DNA of 64,000 nucleotides from Amborella trichopoda (GCF_000471905.2 NW_006499799.1:2590497-2654496); one strand, 5' to 3'. Counted from the stretch's first letter, positions 10,396 through 22,689 are shown. Made by a program: numbers and translations. Notes: generated from the sequence alone by a model not told the origin.

Positions 10396-10897
10396 ACATC
10401 CTTTTGTGTATATTTGACTATCTATTTGTATTTTAGAATTTTCTAAAATTTAAGATATTAGACTGTTAGGAAGACAAAATCACAATAAATGGCATTTTTT
10501 TCATTAAGCCCATGTTTGATTTGTAACAAACTTGTATTTTCTCTCGCTTTTAAAGACATGCACTCCTCATAAAAGTATGCGTAAAGACCAATAATTTACA
10601 AAAGTACAACACAATAGAGAAGAAGAGAGGGAGATCGTAGGTGACATCTAGTCTTTATTATGCGTAAGATATTAAGATTACATAAGAGAGAAAGAGGGAG
10701 ACTATTTGTTTTGAATTTTAAGTTTATTGGCATTCCATATAAGAAACATACTCCATTAGAAAATCAATAAAAATACATGATCCCAAACTAAGCTAATAGT
10801 GAAGAAGTTATTAAAAAAAAATAAAAATATACATAATCCCATATAATAAAAAATCGAACTATATGAACTAATATAATATCATCAATCAACCAATAAC

Positions 10898-11896
10898 CTA
10901 GCTTCGTCTGTTACAATAATCTGCCCACATATCATGTGCAATGCTGTCACCCAATCGACTACCCGAGTCACTTGGAATACTTGAACTTTCTTTTTCAAAA
11001 TCCTCTGGTCGATGTACTCGATCTTGATTTTCCTTATCATATTCCTCATAGAGCCGGTCATCACCTCCAGAATGTATAGGAATAAAATTATGTAAAACAC
11101 ATATTACAATAACTAACTCGACTTGTTTTTTAATTGGGTATGCAGGTGGCCTTGACAGCATGGCAAAGCGTTTCTTAAGTACACCGAATATGCGTTCTAT
11201 AGCATTTCTTAGACAAGAATGTCTCAAATCGAATAACTCCATGTAGTCTTGTGGAGCATTTTGTACGCCCATATTCTTTGAGGTGGTAACAAACTCGACG
11301 ATATTGGGCAATAAAATTTGGGGTATTCGCATAACGTGCATCAACTAGGTAGTATTTACCTACCTTATTTGAAAAAAATCTAAATGATCGTGGCATATTT
11401 ATCAAAGAATTATTAATTAAGTCACGAGTTAGAAAGACCTTGGGGAACATGAAAGCCATTTTGTAAAGCTCCTTGGAGAATTGTAGAAGCGACAACAGAG
11501 TCCTCCCACCCTCCATAGACATATGTGAATAAAAGATTGAATGAACATGCTGTCATAACGTTCTGGGAAAGAAACCCTTTCCGATTGCGATATGGGGCTT
11601 GGTTCTCAGCATCAATTGTCACAGGGATGTGAGTTCCATCAATTGCTCCAATACAATCCTTCATAAGATAAAATTTTGGTGAGATGCTAATTATAATAAA
11701 CATAATTTTAAAAATAATGTTATATAAATTATACCTTGAAGAAGGGGAAGTAATTGTCACTATAATGGATGTCTAGAGGAGAATTGTTGATGAGATTCTG
11801 ATGTAACGAGGTGCTAATGTACACATAACTTTAAGAACACGACCAAAATGCCAACTAATTAGTTGATCAGAGTGTTGAAATTGTCATTGTATTATG
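10898..11896 (-). pseudogene. PIF/Harbinger DDE transposase, main part
   Basis: This is the HARBI1-type nuclease (DDE_Tnp_4 family) that cuts and rejoins transposon ends. Read right to left: QHSDQLISWHFGRVLK (11880-11830) matches the region before the catalytic core. After a short AT-rich GT...AG interval (11734-11687, an intron-like position common in this family) comes KDCIGAIDGTHIPVTI with the first catalytic Asp, then YRNRKGFLSQNVMTAC. YLVDARYANTPNF carries the second Asp, and NAIERIFGVLKKRFAML the catalytic Glu. The tail ends in an acidic, serine-rich stretch and stop at 10898. The reading frame changes at least three times (near 11480, 11340 and within 11522-11422), so it is not expressible. 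The N-terminal part lies beyond the inserted LTR at 15588-15870. Confidence 0.85.
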
Positions 11897-12959
11897 TGAT
11901 TTCCTGAGTTATGTGCTTGGGCCTGGATTTACCTTGCTCGGGCTCCCTCAGGGACGCGGGCTCGATGAACCCCCTTTCGGACAACCTCTAGACTCACGCA
12001 GGAGGGTGCGCCTCGCATGCTACATGCGGATAGGTATTTCCAACAACGAGAGGATTTTAAAGTGATAAAGAGGTGGACTCGAACAGCTACCTCACCGCGG
12101 TTGAGTTCCTAGGACGCGTCTGGGCCGTAGCCCTCTTAGATCAATTATGAAGGCTCTCCAACTGATAAGCAACGTGGTTTGAATTCGACCCCCTCTGAAA
12201 TTACTGCCTCACTTGGACTCTCACAAAAATACTGCTAATAGAATCCACTTTTGATAAACTCCTCTTTGATGCACTTACAGGTTAGTGATTTAAGTTTTGA
12301 AGGTATAGTGATAAGAAAGATAGATGAGAAAGAGAAAAATAAGAGTGGGTTGATGAGAGTTTGGTTTAGAGATAAGAAGAAAAAGAAGAGATGAGATAGA
12401 AGAAGAGAAGGGATGATTCGAGAATAGGGCAGCCTCCCGGCGTAACCTCTCCTAATAGGTATTACCGGAGACAAGGTAAAGCACCAGACTCAAAGCTTTG
12501 ATACCCGAAGGATTTGGAAAGTGGAGTTACAAGAATTGGCTCGTAATTATATCACTAACCCAAAGAGTCCCCTATCAATGATCCAGGGAGAGAAGAGAAG
12601 AGAGTGAAAGATATAGAAATCTATCACATCTTGAACACTATGTAACCCGGTGGTTTGAGTAGTTCAAGGGTTAAACTTTAAGAAAGTCGACTCAGGATGA
12701 CCCCAGCCCAAGTGATCAAGCGCAAGAGAATCTGTATCTCTTACGACTCAATAACACTCTATGAACTTATGGTTAGAGTAGAAGTCCGAGAGTGAGAACT
12801 CTAAGGCACTATCTCAAGAAGACCCCAACTTGAGTGCTTAAGGGTGAGAGAAGAGATGAGTAAAGAGGGAATAAAGAAATGATTAAAAAAAACAAAAAAG
12901 AGTGAATGAGAAATGAGGATATGAGTTAGAGAGAGATAAGTATAAGAGTTAGAGAGAAA

Positions 12960-13238
12960 AGAGTTAGCGAGATTAAAAGAAGATGGACCCGCTTATGGCA
13001 CAGGTCCCGGTGTCTCGACGGTAGGTAGAAATGAGTGAAGAGATGGGTAGAGGGGACTCGCCTAGGGCGCGGGACCGTCCATCAACGGGGGGTGAGAGAG
13101 GGTGAGAGATGGTGAGAGAGACAGAGTAAGAGAGATGGACTTGCCTATGGCACGGGTCCATCAATGATGGGGAGAGGGAGGGTGAGAGAGTAGAGAGAGT
13201 GAGAGCCGGACCCACCTAGGGTGCAGGTCCGTGCGTCG

Positions 13239-13290
<52 letters not shown>

Positions 13291-13660
13291 GAGAGGGAGG
13301 GGCAGACTCGCATAGGGCGTGGGTTTATGCCTTGGGCGAGAAGGGGAAGAGAGAGTAAGAGAGAAATAGAGAGGGGGAGAAGCTGGGCCCACCCTAGGTG
13401 CGGGTCCATGGATTTTTAGACATGAGAGAGAGGGAAAGTGAACAAAGAGAGAGAGAAGGTGAGAGAAAATAGAAAGAGAGGGGAAGGAGCTCAGACCCTC
13501 CCTGAGTCAGAGAAAAGAAAAAAAGTGAGAGGGCAAAAAGAGAGAGAAAGTGGGGGAGAACAGAGAGAAAGAGAGACAAGAGAGAGTAAGAGAGAAGAGA
13601 GAGAAAGAGAGAATAGAGAGAAGATAACGGAGAGAGAGTGGACTTAAAATGGTCTCGAGC
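12960..13660. repeat. GA-rich tracts alternating with GGACC...GGTCC palindromic units
   Basis: About six units of the type GGACCCACCTAGGGTGCAGG (short inverted repeat) occur at roughly 12985, 13068, 13138, 13207, 13308 and 13388. They are separated by pure purine tracts, including a (GA)n microsatellite at 13246-13287. Open frames of 60-82 codons in both directions are low-complexity artefacts. The array lies between the TATA box and the outer end of the LTR, so it would be in the transcribed leader. Confidence 0.65.
13246..13287. repeat. (GA)n microsatellite
   Basis: An uninterrupted run of about 20 GA dinucleotides within the purine-rich leader of the LTR at 11897-15587. Confidence 0.95.
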
Positions 13661-15587
13661 CTAAGTGCTCCTTCAAGGGTCCCTTTGTATGCACCTTTAG
13701 AGAGAGGTCTTGGGCCTCGTAGGTTAAGGCTAGAGTCCAAGGTCTAGGTGTATGACTTAGGTGGGTTGAGATAAGGTAAGATGTATTGAAGCTATGGTGT
13801 GTGGAGTAGGGTAGGGTGTAGGCTAAGGTATATAAGTTAGGGTGTATGGGTGCTAAGGTGTATGGTGTAGGCTAAGGTGTATAGGGCAAGGTAGTGTGTA
13901 TAGGAGGTAGGGTGTATGAATACTATAGTGTATGGAGTAGGATAGGGTGTAGAAAAGCTAAGGTGTATGGAGTAGGGTGCTGAAGTATGAATAGGAGTAG
14001 AATCCTAGGGTGTATGGGAGCTAGAGTGTATGGAGTAGGGAGTATGAAGTTCTAGGAAGTTGAAATTTGGGGTTCTAGGAAGTAGCGGGTTCCTAAGGGT
14101 AGTTTCTCTCTCTAGGAATTGTTTCTCTCTCCTCTCTCTTTGAGTTTTGGGTTTGGGATCAAAGCAAAAGAAGAAGCTTGAGCTCTTACAATTCTCAAGC
14201 TCTTTTCATTGATTTCCAAAACTCATGACTTCACGTTGTTTATATAGAGTAACCCCAAAACATGGGTGGATACTCAAAAACCTCTAGAATTGATGGAAAT
14301 TATACATTTAATGAATAAAAATATTAATCCCGTTTTTAAAATTAATGACCAAAATACCCATAAGCACTTTTCACAAAATGATAAAACCATCCCACCATGG
14401 GCGGTCTTTTGCCATTGTTAGGCCTCAGGAGCTTTTTCATATGTTTTCATTGGCAATTCAAGTGATCAAACATCGTAGAATAGATGCTTGGATTATTACA
14501 AATGTTTTGATACCCATTGATCATCTTGGAACGAAGTTTTAAGGAAGAACCCAAAATTTGACCCAGTTCATAAACTTGTGATTCTTCGACCACCAATTTG
14601 ACATGATCCGTGATGTTTCAAGACTTCATTTTGATCACAAATTGAAGAGGATACTCTGATAATCATTTTGGGATAAATTTCATCCACTTTGGTCTCCGTT
14701 TGAGTGCGTTCCAAATTTGGTAGGTCGTTGGAAAATGAAATTCCAACGATCAGAAAAATGTGTCTTCTTCAACCTCAAAATTCGGTGTCATCCATCCTCT
14801 AATCATGTAAAAAAAACATATTAAACTGAAGCTCTGTGAAGCACGGTCGCAACAGACCCATACTTGCGATGATCCGACATCAGGATCTTGAGATATAGCC
14901 TCTCAAAGAATGACATGTTTCTCTTTTTAAAATATGAATTTTCTAGTTTCAAACCCAATCTTCTGTCTAAGAATTCTCTCGTTTCGCGCACGCCATGATG
15001 CGTTCCATATGTCAAAATGGGCGTATCGATGAGATCAAGCTCGTGTCCAAATTTGAGTGTAAATGGACTTAAAACGAGCAAGTCAAGAGCATTTGAAATT
15101 CATCCCAAAATGAGAAAACACAGTTTCCATAATGGAAACTGGTTCACTGAGGCTGCACTGCAATAGTATAAAACCCACTCGTTTTTGGTAAGTTAGGCCC
15201 ATAATGGTCCCGGAGGGTCCGATTGAGTCGAAATTTAGTATCTGTGTGTTTTTCGACATTCCGGATCCAATAGCAGTTGTTTAATACTCGTTTGAGACCC
15301 AGAAATAGGGTCAATTTTTAGCATGATAAAAACTAGATTTAAAAATCGAGTTTCGGACAGATCAGTCCAAAACTTATCAGAACGCGACGAAACTTTACGG
15401 GTGTACCTCGAGAATCCAACCCTACCCTCTTATGAAATTTGAGGCCATTCTGACACTTCTTCAAAGGTCGCCTAATATCAGGCTTATTAATACAATGTTC
15501 CCATTGGGCACCGATGGGACCAGGTTACTACTGGCTCTCTCCTTATGCATCCCGAAGCTACAAGTACGTTAAAAATGATGTCTAACA

Positions 15588-15870
15588 ATATGAAATTTGG
15601 TGTGTAAAAACATTCCCACTAGTTTCTTGATATTAATATACTTAGAACCTTGGATGAGATTTTTGCTTCATAAGGTATTACAAAGATTCTTAAGGACATG
15701 TTGCTCCATGCATAGATTCTCATTACAACGGATAGAATGTTCATTTAGTAATTCCTATGTATATTTAGATATATTTAGAACCTTGGAGACAAGATGTTTG
15801 TCAATGAATCTTTTCCAAATATGTTGTATGGTACCATGCAGCAGCAAAAACAACCACTAGCATATCCTTC
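15588..15870 (-). pseudogene. PIF/Harbinger transposase, N-terminal part cut off by the LTR
   Basis: On the minus strand the frame contains CMEQHVLKNLCNTL, one in-frame stop, then KYINIKKLVGMFLHTK. This fits the plant Harbinger transposase pattern just before the core (…LC…L…S…V…EQVAMFLHTI…). The LTR starts immediately after this block, and the continuation QHSDQLISWHFGR appears on the far side at about 11880. The position and order show that both pieces come from one gene. Confidence 0.65.
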
Positions 15871-16194
15871 TTTTGGCTTTCTTCTATAGATTCGTAGTCC
15901 ATGGATACAATTTATCAATTCTTACTTAAGTTCACCCTAATCAATAGATCATCTCATAAACATGGGTCTTTATTGCAGTAATGTAATTATATTATTGTAT
16001 AATGACAAGGAGGACAAAAACAAATATAACTTTGAACATTTCTAGCAAGTCAATTACAAATGTAACCAACAACTCTCAAATTCAACTAATCACAAAATCA
16101 TTATAAATGAAATTTAGCTAAGTTTGATGGTGTTCAGAATATTATGTTCATGTCATCTAGAAAATAACAATTAGGTTATACTATTCACTAATTT

Positions 16195-17320
16195 TTAGCA
16201 TGACCAAGCCTCACGAATTAATCCTTTTAGTTTCTTAAATGCAACGCTATTGTGTTCGTCGTTCAAAATTTCTACTAGTTCTACCATCTCGACTGCAGAA
16301 AATTGTTGTAACTCTTGCAATTCCTCTAAGCAAGTTCCATGAGAACAATCTTCTTTAGTAGCTTGCATCATCTTCTCTTGATTGCAATTATTGTTTCGCA
16401 CTATTATCTTATCCAAGGCATTTGTAATATGATAGCCATCACCTAAGCGACTCTTCCTTTTATGGTTAGGGCTGTTTGATATGGAGGTAGCCCGTAGAAA
16501 GTTACTTTGAGAAACTTCTTCCTCCATTTCATTAATGTCAGGTTCATCATGTAAATCAGGTGATTGCGCACGAATTCAGATGGGGAGTCTGAAGCCTCAA
16601 ATTCATTTCTAGCTTGCCCTCTTTGCTCTGGTTGGATAGTTGACAATGTGAATCTTCCTTGTATAGTAGTACCTATTAAAAGTTTGGGTTTTTTTGTAAG
16701 CATTGAAGCTAAAATTAAAATAAAAATAATTACAAGTCATATAGAAACACATATTACAATCTACCTCCTAATATCTCATCCAATGGATCGTACAATGTAA
16801 AAGGCTTATTTCTAAATTGTTTTGCTTCTGGTTTGCCTGTATATCACAATAGCCTTCGTTATTCATTATAAAAATTCTAAACCTTGATTAATGGAAAAAA
16901 AAAATGAATAAATAAATTATAAAAAAAAAAATCAAGAATAAATAAATTATAACGGAAAAACAATCAAGAATAAATGAATTTATATAAAATAAACTTTAAG
17001 CCTCCCAAACGTATTCTGGAGCGAACACTATTTGCAATGCATCATTCCACCCAAAGTCACTTTGTCCACAGAGTTTCATCACAGCCTTATATTGTTTTAA
17101 TAATTGGTTCTTACGACTCTTTAACTGTTGGACAGTGAATGATGTATTAAAGTTATTATTAAATTTGTCCATAATAGTTTTCCAAGCTTCTTTTGTCCAT
17201 CCACTATCACATCGCTTGCCAAGTGTTTAAGATCTTCAACTAAAAAAACATCACATCCTTGTCTCCAATCAGCCCTATTATGGTATTGGGATACAGGAGC
17301 AGTAGACGCCACATTTTGGC
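16195..17320 (-). pseudogene. PIF/Harbinger ORF1: Myb/SANT-like DNA-binding protein
   Basis: This is the partner protein of plant PIF/Harbinger transposase, which helps target and import it. Minus strand: the first part (17312-16990) is a Myb/SANT-like domain with GWTKEAWKTIMDKFNNNF, then FTVQQLKSRKNQLLKQYK and FGWNDALQIVF, ending VWEA. A second exon-like block, 16836-16765 (KPEAKQFRNKPF then LYDPLDEILGG), is bounded by AG and GT. A third, 16708-16195, starts after TTTTAG and ends with a Leu/Glu-rich C-terminus (HGTCLEELQELQQF). Frame breaks are visible near 17230 and near 16555. Gene order relative to the transposase supports the assignment. Confidence 0.72.
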
Positions 17321-19427
17321 ACCTAATTTTTTTAAATTTTTATTATGTCAAAAAACATATGGAAGCATATGGTCATTAGACACTGTCAAGCTTTACCATG
17401 CCAAGGAACGACGAGGAGATCATCCAATATGTTTATCTATTGTGATCGAACTTGCCTTGGCCATGGCCCCAATTTCAATTAAAAATAAATATTTACAGAT
17501 TAGGACAAGGTAAAAATGGGCATGAAGACAATGTCCATCAGCAGAAGAAAACTTTAGTTTTCAATAAGGTTAAATTAGAGACAACCTAACTTCAAGTCAG
17601 CAAACATACCAGTCACCAAGACGTATCTAAATCATGATGAAAAAAATTCAAAGTTACATATCATACATATGATGAACAAACATTCTAGGAAATAAATTAT
17701 CTATTATCAAAACACGTAACAACATATACTAAAAATTGAAAGACTTTAGACTATTATAAAACCAAAAATTTCATTCAAATTCAAATTTACACAAAAAGGT
17801 ACCTTGGAACACATATAAACAAATCCCATCAATTTCATAAATGAGTAGAAATAACAAATAATTAAGCCATAGAGGACTCGTGTTGGATCCTCAAGGCATA
17901 AATTGGATGCAAGCCGTCATACAACCACTAGAACTAGTTTAACATAACAAGAGAGAGAGACCAACCAACAAAATGTGAAACAAAGTGTGCATTTAACACA
18001 CCAGGAACATGGAGAGAGTGAAGAGAAACATGTGGGCTCCAAATTCTATGCACAAAGATCAGAGCTTTTTTTTTGGCAAAATGAAACGACACAATGAGTG
18101 AGGAGTAAATAAGGCCATTAAAAGCTGGCTATTCATGCACTCAAATAAAATACGAAGTAGTTTACAATAGTAAAATTCATCATTCCAAAGCAAAAGCCCA
18201 AGGATCAAAGGAAAGACAAAGTGGATGCCTTTTTTAGAAAGTATTGTCTTTGGCAGAAACCCACAAAATTTGTAGGTTGTAGCCTGTCCCATGCAGAAAC
18301 CCACAATCTTTGTAGCCTGCGGCCTTGGGCTTTTGCAAAACATAGCAAAAAGATTAGACCCTGTAGCATGTCTTTTGTAGAAACCCACAAAATTTGTATG
18401 TGTATATATGAGAGAGGCAGAGTCCAACAAACCAAGTAATGAACCTAAAGTTACTTGGTTTTCATCCCATTATGTTAATCAAATAGTTAAAGCTTACAAT
18501 ATCCTTTATAAATATACATGTCCTGAAGCATGTCAATATATTCAAGATATTAAGGCCTTTGAGATATCGGTTTTATGATCTTTGAGGCATTGCAATAGAT
18601 TGAGAGGTAAGTGTTCAACAAACTTCTGTTATATTTACTTTTGAATATAGAGAAAGAGAGTAACAAACTTAAGTCACCTGGTTATAGAGATATACTCTCT
18701 ACAGGGAGAGAGAAACCAACCGTAAAGAAAGAATGGCTTCAACAAAAATTGGCTTCAACAGAATGCAAACAATTAAACATGGATATAAAGAACTTACATG
18801 CTTTAAAAAAATTACAGTGTTCCTCAGATAGAGAGAGCAATTCAACATGGTCAATATTATTGAAAATCTTAGAGAGAGACAGACATAGTGTACTTCAACA
18901 TGTTCTCCAATTCCAAAGCATAAACCATTAAACCCTACGCATCCTCACCTCAATCACCAAATTTATGCTCAAAGAAAATATGCAAAGAGAGAAAGATTTT
19001 AGAGAGAGATTTTACTGAAACCAAAAAACCAGTGAGACAAAGGTTTATTAGGGATAGAGAGAGAAGATAGAGAGTTCGGCTAAGTTTAGAGAGAGTTTAG
19101 AGATAGAGAGAGAAGGTAGAGATAACTCTCATGAATTTAGAGGTAGAGAGAAAGAATCCTGTTGAATTGGGGAGAAAGAAGCATCCCACTTCCACCATGA
19201 GGGCTTCCCACCTTCCATCGTATAAAGAGGAGGGAGGCAAATTTTTTATGTGAGAGAGAGGGAACCTTCCCGCACAAATATTTTGATGGGGAAACGCTAT
19301 CCCACAAGTTAGCATATTTCCAAATTTTCTAAAATTCAATTCAGACCTGGTTTTTTGGGGGATTTTGTTTTTGGGGTGATATTCAAATAGTATATATTCT
19401 ATTTTGGTGCTATCAAACACCACTTTG
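17321..19427. other. Non-coding DNA between Harbinger ORF1 and the solo LTR
   Basis: No gene recognised. Three diverged copies of AGAAACCCACAAAATTTGTA lie at about 18256, 18295 and 18379. From 18640 to 19150 there are many short AGAGAGAG tracts. The frame at 19097-19486 on the minus strand has no recognisable domain and runs into the LTR. Part of this stretch may be the upstream end of the Harbinger element. Confidence 0.4.
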
Positions 19428-20309
19428 TGGTTATGTGCCTCGATCTCACCCTCCGAGTTGGGATGACCTGGTGGCACATGTCTCAAGTTTTAGGGGAACC
19501 CGGGACTTGAGATCGCTATCTCGAGAACCTTGTTAGGAAACAAGGGTAGATATACCAACCGATGAGAGTGGAATTTTAATGTGAGGCGGGACACACCTCA
19601 CCTGGGTCCGTGACTTACTCGGGCTGACTCGTGTAGTCACCCTCTTAGATCATGACGAATGCCCTCCAGTCCTACAACTGGTTCGGAATCGCCTCCTTTT
19701 GCATGTACTCTCCTATTTCTGTAATCATACACACGGGGTTAATTTACAAAATAAGTGGGCCAAGGGACCCCACCTTATCTTTGGGCAAGTGTACACATGC
19801 ATGCACATTCAAAAGAAAAAAAAAAAGCAAGAGGATAGATGAAAGGAGAGGAAAGAGATAAAAGAGGAATGGTGAAGAAAGGAATTTGACCAAAAGGCTA
19901 GACTAACACAGTAGCTAGATCAATAAGTGATGGACCCGACGTGGTAGCAAGATGGGCACGATAACTAGACCCGTACAACGATAATACTACTACACAATAG
20001 ATTGATCACCGACCAGCCTGACACGATGGCTAGCCTATCGCTGCAGTAAGATGGGAATGATAACTAAGACCGGCACAACGACAATACTGCTAGACGACGA
20101 GACTACCAAGGCAGTGTTTGACTTAGCCTCCCTTAGTCAAAGAAGAGGGAAAGAAGAAAGAAGAGAGAGAAGAGAGTGAGAGGGAAGAGAAAATCAGAAA
20201 GGAGAAGATGGGAGAAGATAAAGAGGAGGAAGAAGAAAGATAGGGGAGAAAAGGGGGGAGGAAGAGAGAATAAAGAGGTAAGAACAGATAGATAGAAGAG
20301 AGAGGAAAA

Positions 20310-20710
20310 GAGAAACATGGACGGTGAAGAGGTTCCACCATTCATGACAGAGGGGGAGAGAGAAGGAAAAGAACATGAACGACGATGAGCTTTCGCCATC
20401 CATGACAGAGGAGAGAGAGAAGAAAAAGACATAGACGACAATAAGCTGATGCAGTCCATGACATAGGAGAGGGAGAATAGAAGGAAACATGGACGGCGAT
20501 GAACTTCCGCCGTCCATGACATAGGAGTAAGAAGAGGGGGAAAACATGGACGACGATGAGCTTTCACCGTTCATGATAGAGGAGAGAGAGGAAAGAAGAA
20601 AACATGGACAACAATGAGCTTCCGCCGTCCATGACATAGAAGTAAGAAGATAGGAGAGAACATAGATGACGATGAGCTTCCGCTGACCATGATATAGGAG
20701 GGAGTCAAGT
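20310..20710 (-). repeat. Hairpin array in the solo LTR
   Basis: About seven units spaced 55-60 bp. Each is a palindromic word close to CATGGACGGCG, a 9-nt loop, then CGCCGTCCATG, and units are separated by purine tracts (GAGAGAGAAG). The unit at 20488-20518 is perfect: an 11-bp stem with a 9-nt loop. On the LTR's own (minus) strand this gives hairpins joined by pyrimidine linkers in the transcribed leader. Confidence 0.85.
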
Positions 20711-20789
20711 GAACTTTGACAAAGGCCCGGACCGTCACTTGGGATAAGGCCTGACTCACTATTTATGTTCCAGGGAGAGGAGAACATCA

Positions 20790-21190
20790 TACCCAGCGAC
20801 AGGCACCACCATGCGTGAACAAAGAAGAAAGAGAAGAGAATAGGGAGAGAGAAGGAAAGAAAGGAAAAAGAAAGGAGAGATAGAAGAGAGGGAAAGAAAA
20901 TGAATAAAGAAGATTAGGGAAGAAAAGAGAAAGAGAGAGATAGACGAGAAGAGGAGAGAGAGAGATGAAAAAAGGAGAGAATAAGAGATAGACGAAGGAG
21001 GGAGAAAGAGATAAACAATGAGACGAGAGAGAAAGAAATAGCAGAGAGAAAGAGATAGGAGAGAGAAAGAGATAGTTAAGGGGAGGAAAGAGAAAGAGAT
21101 AGATGAGAGGAGGAGAGCGAAGAGATGAGATAGAAAAAGAGAGGAAAGAGAAAGATAAAGATGAGAGGAGGAGAGAGAAAGTTACCTTCA
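20790..21190. repeat. Polypurine tract (GA-rich)
   Basis: About 400 bp of nearly pure A/G on the plus strand, pyrimidine on the LTR's coding strand, between the TATA box and the hairpin array. Long leucine/serine/phenylalanine frames on the minus strand (20123-21260) come from this composition and are not genes. Confidence 0.9.
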
Positions 21191-22689
21191 TCAAAGGGTA
21201 CCAAACTTTTTCTTCTCTCTCTCCAGGATGGGCCCACAATTTCAATGTGAAAACTCTCAAATTTTATTCATGAGATTGGAAAATGAGGGTCCTTGGACAA
21301 TTAGGTTTAGCATGTATTTATAGAATTAGGCCCAAACACGGGTGTATGCTAAAAAACTATCCTAATTGATGATCATTAAAATTTAATTGAATTAAAATAA
21401 AATATAAAAATGGGTGTAAAAGGACTGTTTTCCCCCCATCCAACAATATATAAAATTCCAAAACAGTCCCTGCTGTTGCCCTAGAACTTGTGTTATCTTC
21501 CATGAATGATTCGGGGTTGCTTCGACGTCCATTTGGTCGAAAGATGATTGCTTTCTTGTTGGGCTTGGTGTGACAATCAATTTGATACCAACTTCGAGCC
21601 ATGGATCAATTTTTAGGCCATGATGCGACTTAAAATTTGTATAAATCTTGAAACTTTCGATCGATAGTGTGCTTGTTTCTTGATGTTTTTCTTTGGTTTA
21701 TTTGTTGAAATCCACTAGGCATGCTGTCACGATCACGTTGCAACAAACGCAGCTCGATTTCGTGTCCGGAAGAAGATTTTGCACTTTTGAGTTTTTTGTC
21801 AGAATCTTGAAATCCGACGACTAGAATCTGCAGCAACTTTGATGCCTTTGTATGTCGAATCCAACCACTCATGGTAATTGGAGTTCGAACCAAACATAGC
21901 CTCGAACTTTATGTATATAATGCAATTGGTTTCGTGTTGATCGGGTATGCGAGTGCCGTGATATGGTCGTTCGAGCGAGGCGTGTTGCTGTTGAATTTTC
22001 TGCAACTATCTTCATGAATTGCCAACTTCCCTCTAGTTTTTTTTCTCCCTGCTAAGGTATCGTCACGGGTCGTGCCACATATCAAAATGCTCGTCCTGAC
22101 AAGACGAACACGCTCACCAAATTTGAGAGTGATCCGACTCAAGACGAGTGAGATACGAGTCTTCAAAGTTGCTGCTCGTGATTGTGCAAACTAGCTTCCT
22201 TTAATGGAGATTGGTGTAGGGAAGCCGTACCGGAATAGCGTGCGGCCTACCTCTTTTTAATGTTTCACCCATAACTTTGTCTTAAAACGTCTGTTTAAGC
22301 TGAAACTTGACCCTTAGGGGTTTTCAACCATGCCAAATCTAATGACGGTGGTCCCACAGCTGTGTGATGAACCAAAAACAAAGTTTTAGTTACGAGGTCT
22401 GTTTCAAGGTGTGAGAGGCTGATTTTTTCAAAATTTTTCCTTTGTCTGCACTGCCTTAGACATGTCGGATTGCAACGAAACTTGGCAGGTGGCCTTTTGG
22501 AGTACTTAGGAAGATTTTGACCCATTCTGGAGAAATTCTGAGACTGTTGAGAATTCCATTGTATGTCAAGGCTTTATCGATCGACCTCTCTTTTATTCCG
22601 CATAGGGGACTCAAGGTGCTGAAAATGTCTTCAAACACTTTGACCAAATAAAATTAGGAAACTTCAAGATCATGTAATATTCTAAAATA

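Larger units (their letters stand above)
11897..15587 (-). mobile_element. Solo LTR of a Tat-like gypsy family, inserted in the Harbinger transposase
   Basis: Read on the minus strand it begins TGTTAGACATC (15587) and ends near 11897 with CA. The flanks TTATG (11892-11896) and ATATG (15588-15592) are a 4/5 match to a 5-bp duplication, and the two flanks are contiguous parts of one transposase gene. It is a diverged relative of the other LTRs in the window: same CCCATGTTT/GGGTTACTC block next to a TATA box (minus strand TATATAAA at 14239-14246), a GA-rich leader, and a TTATGTGC outer block. It is about 3.7 kb with no internal region, hence a solo LTR left by LTR-LTR recombination. It is old. 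Confidence 0.7.
10898..17320 (-). mobile_element. PIF/Harbinger DNA transposon remnant, split by a solo LTR
   Basis: The minus strand carries both genes expected of a plant PIF/Harbinger element in the usual tandem order. First comes a Myb/SANT-like ORF1 (17320-16195), then a DDE transposase (15870-10898). The transposase is interrupted by the LTR at 11897-15587, whose two flanks rejoin in the transposase coding frame region. The outer ends are uncertain. A TGTTTGAT-containing word at about 10516 and an inverted counterpart near 19410 could be terminal repeats but do not align well enough to claim. Both genes carry frame breaks, so the element is inactive. Confidence 0.8.
19428..22637 (-). 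mobile_element. Solo LTR of a Tat-like gypsy family with perfect 5-bp target duplication
   Basis: In plus orientation it starts TGGTTATGTGCC and ends TTCAAACA; the true LTR direction is minus. It is flanked by CTTTG on both sides (19423-19427 and 22638-22642). Minus-strand signals: TATA box TATAAATA at 21316-21323 and polyadenylation-type AATAAA at 21263-21268. Downstream follow a purine-rich block (20800-21190, minus strand pyrimidine), a hairpin array (20310-20710), and a conserved outer block of about 350 bp (19428-19790) shared with the other LTRs. At 3.2 kb with no internal region, it is a solo LTR. Confidence 0.88.

Noticed and set aside
10510-19424. Terminal inverted repeats of the Harbinger element (TGTTTGAT words near 10516 and 19410)
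   Set aside because: Only about eight bases agree and the expected 3-bp target duplication is not clear.
20123-21260. Frames of 144-198 codons on the minus strand
   Set aside because: Same cause: low-complexity leader and hairpin array of the solo LTR at 19428-22637.
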